Source: Euryarchaeota archaeon UBA23 (lineage in GTDB: Archaea > Thermoplasmatota > Poseidoniia > Poseidoniales > Thalassarchaeaceae). From it: a stretch of DNA of 10,512 nucleotides. The stretch spans positions 1-10,512 of the forward strand of contig DAIJ01000003.1 in NCBI GenBank assembly GCA_002498725.1, in the 5' to 3' direction. The notes beneath the pieces were generated by a model. That model had not been told where the DNA came from. It did no database searches and saw only the letters and a list, made by a program, of their open reading frames with translations. Shown here piece after piece: positions 1 to 5,638 of the stretch. The translations under genes were made by a program, and so were the position numbers. The first letter of the stretch is position 1, and every line of letters begins with the position of its first letter.

Positions 1-1041
1 ATCGTGCCCATCTTCTTCATCTGAATGATCTTCATCATGATCCTCATGATCATCTTCTGGGAATGATAGTGTGTGAGCAACGTAGTCCGCATGGATTTCA
101 GGAAGATCATGGTGCTCTTCATCCATCCATAGGTGACCAGCAGCCTCACAATCTTCCTCATCCGTATATTCTTCATGAGTTTCATGTGTTTCCGTATCAT
201 GGCAAGTTCCAGGCTCCCAATGATCATCATGTCCTTCATGGTCATCATGATCGTCTTCCTCATCTGAGTGATCATCGTGATCATCATGGTCGTCTCCATG
301 CCCATGGTGATGATGTGCATGTCCACCTAGCATCTTCAAAGCGGCCATGTTGAAGTCCTCATCGTGCTCAGATTCGAATTCGAGAACATACTCTCCTTCT
401 TCCATGTGGAAGATTGAGATTGCTGTATCAGTAGGACAACCTGCTGGATTCTGGATAGTTTCCTCTGCTTCAGCATGAGCGTGCCCTTCATGGTCATCGT
501 GCTCATCTTCATCATGTCCATTTTCGTCATGTCCATCTTCATCATGTCCATTTTCGTCATGTCCATCTTCATCATGGTCATCGTGATCATCAGATATCAT
601 ACCCAAAGTAGTACTCTGGAATGGGCCGTCGTTAAGTAACTCACAAAGGTCAGAAACCAACAATGATTCGTAATCTAGTGTAACCTCTCCACTAGGCATT
701 GTATGCGTCATTACTGAGTTAGGAGCATCATCACCAAGAGCGTCAAGAGTAGGCCCTACCCATGGTTCTAGGTTCAGGCCGTGGTAGAAGAAAATATCCG
801 AATTCTGTAGTCTTACAATGTCGGCCGCTGATGGTTCGTAATCATGTACCGGTACATTTGAAGGGCTAATTATCTCAACAGTAAGTGTGTCTCCAACAAT
901 TGCTGTTACTAACTCCCCTACGTGGTAGGTAGAAACCATCACTGTTGCGTCTTCTTTTTCTTCACTACTCAAACAACCCGCGAAACTAGAAAATACTAGG
1001 GCTAAACTCAGTAGGATTGCACGATATGCTGTACTATTCAT
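1..1041 (-). CDS. znuA: ZnuA-like metal ABC transporter substrate-binding lipoprotein with giant His-rich loop (partial, C-terminus beyond window)
   Basis: This is an extracytoplasmic lipoprotein that would capture zinc (or manganese) for an ABC uptake system. The frame reads 347 codons from an ATG at 1041 to the left edge with no stop. An SD-like GAGGG lies a few bases upstream. Residues 1-23 form a signal peptide ending in the lipobox FAGC (lipidated Cys23). The N-lobe then follows the cluster A-1/TroA family pattern: H66 in VHDYEPSAADI is the expected first metal ligand, and NLEPW (about 90-94) is a family motif. From about residue 153 onward the protein becomes His/Asp/Glu-rich with some 37 His in 195 residues. 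This includes DE(D/N)GH repeats (157-181), a small folded-looking stretch (about 193-240), a run of four His (243-246), and a Cys-framed motif (C280 to C298, then AAGHLW). The second metal-binding lobe and any permease or ATPase genes lie outside the window. It is divergent from the NikR-like gene. Family assignment is firm; zinc specificity is inferred from the His-rich loop. Confidence 0.88.
   Translation of the reverse strand, partial: MNSTAYRAILLSLALVFSSFAGCLSSEEKEDATVMVSTYHVGELVTAIVGDTLTVEIISPSNVPVHDYEPSAADIVRLQNSDIFFYHGLNLEPWVGPTLDALGDDAPNSVMTHTMPSGEVTLDYESLLVSDLCELLNDGPFQSTTLGMISDDHDDHDEDGHDENGHDEDGHDENGHDEDEHDDHEGHAHAEAEETIQNPAGCPTDTAISIFHMEEGEYVLEFESEHDEDFNMAALKMLGGHAHHHHGHGDDHDDHDDHSDEEDDHDDHEGHDDHWEPGTCHDTETHETHEEYTDEEDCEAAGHLWMDEEHHDLPEIHADYVAHTLSFPEDDHEDHDEDHSDEEDGHD
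504..576. repeat. 30-bp in-frame tandem repeat in the His-rich loop
   Basis: A 30-bp unit (starting CATCTTCATCATGTCC on the plus strand) occurs about 2.4 times without mismatch. Each unit is itself two diverged 15-bp halves coding DEDGH and DENGH on the minus strand. The period is a multiple of three, so copy-number change would lengthen or shorten the metal-chelating loop without breaking the frame. Confidence 0.85.
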
Positions 1042-1129
1042 ATCCCTCGCGCCCGATATTAACTATTTAATTGATGTTAATAATTATATTAATCAAAATT
1101 ATTATTAATGTAGTTATAATCGGAGATTC
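1042..1129. promoter_or_regulatory. Divergent promoter region between znuA-like and NikR-like genes
   Basis: These 88 bases separate two divergent start codons, and positions 1061-1120 are almost entirely A/T. Any TATA and BRE elements for both directions must lie here, but the composition is too AT-rich for me to single out one TATA box. Two inverted repeats overlap: TTGAT (1071-1075) with ATCAA (1092-1096), and TAATAATT (1078-1085) with AATTATTA (1097-1104). The regulator start at 1130 is preceded by GGAG at 1122-1125. A shared operator that controls uptake and autoregulates the repressor is the natural reading, by inference from arrangement. Confidence 0.6.
1071..1096. promoter_or_regulatory. 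Candidate operator, TTGAT-N16-ATCAA
   Basis: A 5-bp inverted repeat with a 16-base spacer sits centrally in the divergent region. E. coli NikR binds GTATGA-N16-TCATAC, so the spacing matches what a NikR-type tetramer needs (two half-sites about two helical turns apart). The arm sequence is different, and short arms in AT-rich DNA arise easily by chance. Confidence 0.35.
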
Positions 1130-1555
1130 ATGAGTCAAATAATCACTTTCAGTGTTGACAAGGAGTTTGCCAATAGATTGGATGGTTTCATTAAACGAAC
1201 AGGTTACAAGAATCGAAGTATGTTTCTTCGTGATGCAAGTCTTCACTTTGCGGATGACTCATTGAGAGGAGATCTTGATTCTATGTCTGCAGATCAAGAT
1301 ATCGAAGGAACTGCAGTGGTATATTTTCAACATCATGTAGAAAGTAAATTATCCGAGTTGAGACATTCTAGCGAATTCAGCATCACTTCTTTTCATCACA
1401 ACTGCCTCCCTGCCAGCCACACATGTGTAGATACAATGCAAGTAAGTGGGAAGGCAGGAGTGATTAGAGAAATGATAACCAATTTAAGAAATATTAATGA
1501 CGTTGACAGAGTTGAATTTATTTCGGCTCCTCTCAGAGAATCTGGGTGCTGCTGA
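1130..1555 (+). CDS. NikR-like ribbon-helix-helix metalloregulator
   Basis: A 141-residue transcriptional regulator. Residues 1-45 fit a ribbon-helix-helix DNA-binding domain of the CopG/NikR type: the strand IITFSVD, a helix, then GYKNRSMFLRDA, which parallels GYNNRSEAIRD in NikR. Residues about 58-135 fit the ACT-like metal-binding domain, ending in a NikR-like C-x8-G strand (C99 to G107). Aligned by eye to E. coli NikR, H89 matches H87, C99 matches C95 and H79 lies near H76, but H89 of NikR is replaced by N91. Extra potential ligands appear at H90, C92, H97, and a terminal Cys-Cys (140-141). It is divergent from a zinc-binding-protein gene, so it probably senses zinc or another metal rather than nickel and represses uptake. 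The ATG at 1130 has GGAG four bases upstream. The family is fairly sure; the metal is inferred. Confidence 0.82.
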   Translation: MSQIITFSVDKEFANRLDGFIKRTGYKNRSMFLRDASLHFADDSLRGDLDSMSADQDIEGTAVVYFQHHVESKLSELRHSSEFSITSFHHNCLPASHTCVDTMQVSGKAGVIREMITNLRNINDVDRVEFISAPLRESGCC

Positions 1556-1573
1556 TAAATAAAAATTCTTTAC

Positions 1574-1594
1574 AATACACTATAATAGTGTATT
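1574..1594. promoter_or_regulatory. Perfect 10+1+10 palindrome upstream of acnX
   Basis: The arms AATACACTAT and ATAGTGTATT are exact reverse complements around a single central A. A one-base centre makes an RNA hairpin unlikely and fits a site for a dimeric DNA-binding protein, possibly overlapping the TATA-like ACTATAATA of the acnX promoter. It lies 18 bases after the regulator stop and 43 bases before the acnX GTG. No run of T follows, so a terminator is less likely. Confidence 0.55.
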
Positions 1595-1637
1595 TAGTTC
1601 CAAGGGTTTCAAGGGGTGTTGTCGACGCGAGAACTGT

Positions 1638-3383
1638 GTGGAGATACCTCCTGAACTACAATCTATGCTCGATGGAGGGCATGGAGATACTAAGCAGAAG
1701 GCTGCTAGATTAGTAGTAGATCTTGCAGCATCTGCAGGCGCTAAATCCTTCACAAAGTGTGCCAATGCTCATGTTTCTGGTGTTAGCGTGATAACGGGAG
1801 GACACGGTCTTCGCCGCTTCCTTTCAGATTTATCTGGAGATCCCGAGGGGATAGTTTCTATCCCTACAACTCTTAATTCAGCAGGATGTGATCGTGAACA
1901 GATGGAAGAGATGAGTATAGATTATCCTGATTTTCTTGAACACCAGTTTGAAATTATACATGCATATTCTCAATTAGGAATTGAGGCAACTCTGTCTTGT
2001 ACGCCTTACGATAGAGGTGTTATTATTGAAGAAGGCATAGGTTCGTGGGCCGAATCGAATGCTGTTTGTTTCTCCAATTCATATACTTCTTTGATTACTA
2101 ATAGAGAATCCGGCCTATCTGCTTTAGCAACTGCTCTAACTGGATGGGCTCCATTATGGGGTTTGCATATAGATGAGAATCGAATTCCAAACATCTTGGT
2201 CAGGGTTGAAGCTGATATGGATGATCTCACCGATTGGTCAATATTAGGAGATTGGATTGGCATGCAAATAAAACCAGATTGGAACTTACCTTGGGGTATA
2301 ATGCCACTAATTACTGGTTTGCCAAAAGATGCGGATTTTGAGATGAGGAAAGCCCTAACAGCATCGGCTGCAAATTATGGCTGTCCCATGCTTTGGGCTG
2401 ATGGTTTAACCGCAGATGCTCCAGAAGTACATTCATTTGAAGGAGAAATTGTTTTTGATAATGATGAATTAAATAAAAGATATTCAGAACTTGCTCCTTC
2501 AGGTACTATTGATCTCGTTGTCATTGGTTGCCCTCAAGCAAGTGTTGGTGAGGTAAGGTCTACTGCAGCATCTGTAAGGGCTAGAATGGAATTAGGACAA
2601 AAAATACCTGATTCTCGTCTCTGGGTGTTTACCAGTGGACATAATTATGAATTGTTAGAATCAGATGGAACAGTAGCCCTCCTAGAAGAAGCCGGAGCAT
2701 TAGTTTTGAAAGATACTTGTCCAGAAGTTACACCATATAATCGATCAAAATATAATCATCTTCTAACAAATTCATTGAAGGCGGAACATTATCTAAAAAG
2801 CGGATTGAATAGATTGCCAACTAGCGTAACGACAATTGATCAGTGTGTATCTCACGCTTTTGATCCATCATTGATACAAGGAGATAGACCCACTATTGGT
2901 TCTAAGAAAGCTAAACCCATGGTTACAAACAAGACAATTAAGAGAGGGAAGATTAGCCTTAATGGCCAAGGACTCCCTAGCCAAAATGTATGGAAAATAT
3001 CTGGTACCGCTATGGTTACAGATGTGCCAATTACTTATCTTGGATATGTCAATAGAGATACTGGAGTAATAGAAGAACCAGGTCATCCTCTAGACGGAAT
3101 TCCAATAGAAGATACAGTTCTAATTTATCCCAAAGGCTCAGGATCGACAGTCGCACCATTTGTTTTGATGGGTTTAATCTACAATAACAAAGGGCCTCGT
3201 GCAATTATCAATCGTGATGTATGTCCACTAACATTACCAGCCGCTAGCCTATTGGCAGTTCCTTACGCTCATGGATTTGATCTTGATCCAACTATTGAAA
3301 TTAATAATGGAGATCAGATAGAAGTTTGTCTAATTGACGGCTCAGTTACTCTCAATGTTCTGTCTCGCGTTGGCGAGGATTGA
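1638..3383 (+). CDS. acnX: Aconitase X, fused large + swivel domains (probable phosphomevalonate dehydratase)
   Basis: A 581-residue protein joining the aconitase-X catalytic domain (DUF521, about 1-410) to the small swivel domain (DUF126, about 430-575). In archaea these are usually two subunits of the iron-sulfur enzyme that dehydrates 5-phosphomevalonate to trans-anhydromevalonate 5-phosphate in the modified mevalonate pathway to isoprenoid lipids. Family motifs seen: SCTPY (C121), GCPQAS (C298), KDTCPE (C361), TNSLKAEHY (377-385), and in the swivel part PKGSGSTVAPF (498-508), whose serines are the likely active-site position. C121, C298 and C361 are my candidates for the three cluster ligands. 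The start is a GTG; no in-frame ATG lies upstream and no good SD is adjacent, so the mRNA may be leaderless or nearly so. It overlaps tgtA by one base. Fused AcnX proteins in bacteria can be cis-3-hydroxy-L-proline dehydratases, so the substrate is inferred from the archaeal context. Confidence 0.85.
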   Translation: MEIPPELQSMLDGGHGDTKQKAARLVVDLAASAGAKSFTKCANAHVSGVSVITGGHGLRRFLSDLSGDPEGIVSIPTTLNSAGCDREQMEEMSIDYPDFLEHQFEIIHAYSQLGIEATLSCTPYDRGVIIEEGIGSWAESNAVCFSNSYTSLITNRESGLSALATALTGWAPLWGLHIDENRIPNILVRVEADMDDLTDWSILGDWIGMQIKPDWNLPWGIMPLITGLPKDADFEMRKALTASAANYGCPMLWADGLTADAPEVHSFEGEIVFDNDELNKRYSELAPSGTIDLVVIGCPQASVGEVRSTAASVRARMELGQKIPDSRLWVFTSGHNYELLESDGTVALLEEAGALVLKDTCPEVTPYNRSKYNHLLTNSLKAEHYLKSGLNRLPTSVTTIDQCVSHAFDPSLIQGDRPTIGSKKAKPMVTNKTIKRGKISLNGQGLPSQNVWKISGTAMVTDVPITYLGYVNRDTGVIEEPGHPLDGIPIEDTVLIYPKGSGSTVAPFVLMGLIYNNKGPRAIINRDVCPLTLPAASLLAVPYAHGFDLDPTIEINNGDQIEVCLIDGSVTLNVLSRVGED

Positions 3384-5548
3384 TGACCTCTGGTCATTGC
3401 CATTATTCTATGGGCGGACGGCCAGATCCAGAACCCTGCCGACCTCAAGATTTGGGAAAGTTCGAGATTATAAGTCGCGATGGCGAAGCAAGAATAGGTC
3501 GCCTTCATACTAAACATGGAATTCTACAGACACCTATGCTTTTACCAGTGATCAATCCTAACATTCGTACTATTGAGCCACGTGAAATGTGGGATAAATA
3601 TCGAGTTAATGGCTTAATTACGAATTCGTATGTTACTTGGAAGCATGATGATTTAAGGCAATCTGCATTAGATAAAGGAATTCACTCATTACTTGATTAT
3701 CCCGGAGTGATTGTTACTGATTCAGGTACCTTCCAATCCTACGTATATGGGGATATTGAAGTCGAGCCCGGTGAAATCGTCGATTTTCAAAGAGACATTG
3801 GAGTGGATATAGGCACTATGCTTGATGTATTTGGAAGGCCCGACATGAGTCTTGAAGAACTAGAATTAGCGGTCGAAGAAACTGCAAAAAGAGCTGAAAT
3901 TTCATTAAAAAATGCCGGTGAAAAACTACTTCTTAATGGACCCATACAAGGTGGTCTCTATGAAGATTTGAGATCTAAAGCAGGATTTTTAATGGGATCT
4001 GCCAAAGGAGACTATCGAGGTTTTGCAGTACATCCAATAGGTGGCATCGTTCCACTTATGGAACAACAAAGATACAGAGAATTATTTCACATTCTTCTTG
4101 CGGCTAAATCTACAATTCCTCCAAATAAACCAATACACCTATTTGGCTGTGGGCATCCACTTTTATTTCCTCTTTCAATTGCTCTTGGTGTGGATCTCTT
4201 CGATTCTGCTGCTTATGCATTATTTGCCAGAGACGACAGAATACTTACTCCAGAAGGTACTGTGAAACTTGCCGAACTTAATGAATGGTCTTGTCATTCT
4301 AGCGCCTTATTCCCCTACACTCCTGCTGAAGTCAGAGAAATGGATAAAGATGACAGATCGACACTTCTCGCACACCACAATCTTGAGATCACACAGGCCG
4401 AACTAGCACGTTGTAGAGAGGCTGTACGTAAAGGTAAGATCTGGCAGTTGGCAGAAGAAAGAAGTCATTGTTCGTCTAGACTTCGAGAGGCTTTTGAATG
4501 GGTGATAGAACAAATTGAAGAATCAGACGAAGGTCCTGTTGGAGAAAGTGCGCTTAGATTGATTTCGACAACAGATCCAGTTCGGGGTAAATCGGAGCAA
4601 TTGTCTGTGGATATTGATAGCCGTCCTCATATTCTACATCTAAATGCATTATTGGCAACACGTTGGAGAAAACCTGGTTCATGGTGGGACGGATCAGAAG
4701 GTTCCCCTGAACGTGTTGCCATAATATCAGGAGTGCCTCCTCCTTGGAGGGAAACAGCAATAGAAACTGTGGTCTCAATTTTGTTGGAAAAACCTCGTTC
4801 AATTATACTAATTGCAACTCCTATTGGATTGGTCCCATTCAGTCTTGAAGATGTATCTCCTTGGTGTCATATTGATTGTTCAGATTCGCTTTGGGAAAAT
4901 ACACTGGATGAATATGAATTGAATATTTGGCTAGATGATTTAGGTATAGAAAATACCCCAATAGAAATATTCTACCCCTCAATTGAATTTGATTTAGATT
5001 TAGACAAGAATAGTACAAAATTAATCCGTTCTTGGCTAGATCGTTGTTCAATAGTCGACAAACTCTCATTATTTTGTGCGATTTCTCCTTCCAAATCATG
5101 TAACCTAACATCAAATATGAGTTCTAGAAAATCTCGTACCGATCGTATGGTTAATGTTTTCTTTGATGAAGAACATTGCCTTTCGCCTAGACTTACTGAT
5201 GGTGCACTTTCTTTGACTCTAGCAGGTGCAGTCAAGCTTCATGAAATCAATCCAGATCCTCCTCCGTTGTTCGATAATGACCAATTATTGAATGAATTAG
5301 ATCATCCCGGGATACCTCGGGTTCTGATTTCAGATGATGCAATTCCATTTGTTGAGAAAGGTAGAAATGTAATTCACGGATTTGTGCTTGGTGCTGACTC
5401 ACATATTATAGTGGGTCAACCTTGTTTAGTTGTTGATAAAAATGGTTCTTTGATTGCTCATGGAATTGCCAATTCTACTTCTGATGAAATGTCATTTTTC
5501 ACTAAAGGAATAGCAGTTAAAATAAGAGATGGAAACTCAAAAAGATAA
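3383..5548 (+). CDS. tgtA: Archaeal tRNA-guanine transglycosylase (archaeosine pathway) with degenerate zinc site and C-terminal PUA domain
   Basis: Exchanges guanine-15 in the tRNA D-loop for preQ0, the first tRNA step towards archaeosine. The 721 residues comprise an N-terminal extension (1-26), a TGT barrel (about 27-375), a middle region (about 380-590), a C2-like segment (about 597-620, LTDGALSLTLAGAVKL) and a PUA domain (about 645-717, with FVEKGRN and GIAVKIRDG). Catalytic features are intact: D113 in TDSGTFQ, Q189 in PIQGG, GGIVPLME (220-227), and the nucleophile D274 in DLFDSAAYAL. The zinc motif is not: the family CxCxxC is here C304-H-S-S-A-L309, with H332 kept. The middle region contains ATPIGLVPFSLE (478-489), reminiscent of the archaeosine synthase middle domain, but I see no PCxxxKPYxxSxxH motif, so this is TgtA, not ArcS. 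The ATG at 3383 overlaps the acnX stop and has GAGG four bases upstream; a TTG at 3380 or the ATG at 3410 are alternatives. At 721 residues it is longer than the roughly 580 of the P. horikoshii enzyme. Confidence 0.9.
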   Translation: MTSGHCHYSMGGRPDPEPCRPQDLGKFEIISRDGEARIGRLHTKHGILQTPMLLPVINPNIRTIEPREMWDKYRVNGLITNSYVTWKHDDLRQSALDKGIHSLLDYPGVIVTDSGTFQSYVYGDIEVEPGEIVDFQRDIGVDIGTMLDVFGRPDMSLEELELAVEETAKRAEISLKNAGEKLLLNGPIQGGLYEDLRSKAGFLMGSAKGDYRGFAVHPIGGIVPLMEQQRYRELFHILLAAKSTIPPNKPIHLFGCGHPLLFPLSIALGVDLFDSAAYALFARDDRILTPEGTVKLAELNEWSCHSSALFPYTPAEVREMDKDDRSTLLAHHNLEITQAELARCREAVRKGKIWQLAEERSHCSSRLREAFEWVIEQIEESDEGPVGESALRLISTTDPVRGKSEQLSVDIDSRPHILHLNALLATRWRKPGSWWDGSEGSPERVAIISGVPPPWRETAIETVVSILLEKPRSIILIATPIGLVPFSLEDVSPWCHIDCSDSLWENTLDEYELNIWLDDLGIENTPIEIFYPSIEFDLDLDKNSTKLIRSWLDRCSIVDKLSLFCAISPSKSCNLTSNMSSRKSRTDRMVNVFFDEEHCLSPRLTDGALSLTLAGAVKLHEINPDPPPLFDNDQLLNELDHPGIPRVLISDDAIPFVEKGRNVIHGFVLGADSHIIVGQPCLVVDKNGSLIAHGIANSTSDEMSFFTKGIAVKIRDGNSKR

Positions 5549-5606
5549 GTTGAATTTTGGAGTGCCGTCGGCGATTAATTCAAGTGATTATAGCCACTCA
5601 CCGAAT

Positions 5607-5624
5607 CGACTCCCTAGGGAGTCG
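5607..5624. promoter_or_regulatory. Perfect 18-bp palindrome before the ABC operon
   Basis: CGACTCCCTAGGGAGTCG is its own reverse complement and lies in the 90-base gap between tgtA and the first ABC gene, ending 14 bases before the GTG start. It is much more GC-rich than its surroundings. It could be an operator for a dimeric regulator, or an RNA structure (9-bp arms, small loop after opening the centre) in the 5' leader of the ABC mRNA or the 3' end of the tgtA mRNA. There is no T-run behind it as in a bacterial-type terminator. Confidence 0.5.
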
Positions 5625-5638
5625 GATCCGAAGTTGGT

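Noticed and set aside
63..353. Open frame on the plus strand coding a His-rich 96-residue peptide
   Set aside because: It is antisense to the His/Asp-rich loop of the znuA-like gene. GAT/CAT-rich codons read as ATC/ATG or similar in other frames, so it is a by-product of the repeats.
504..576. Possible CRISPR array because of regularly spaced direct repeats
   Set aside because: The repeats are contiguous with no spacers, are multiples of three and translate in frame within a coding gene.
336..590. Minus-strand open frame giving a Met/Lys/Thr-rich repeat peptide
   Set aside because: Same DNA as the znuA-like His-rich repeats read in another frame. The frame giving a lipoprotein signal and TroA-family motifs is clearly the real one.
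1601..1617. Short direct repeat CAAGGGT / CAAGGGGT before acnX, including a GGGGTG that looks like an SD
   Set aside because: The copies are short and imperfect, and the SD-like part is about 20 bases from the GTG with no in-frame start at the right distance.
4041..4265. Hydrophobic open frame overlapping tgtA in another frame
   Set aside because: It lies wholly within the conserved TGT barrel and has no independent start signal or family resemblance.
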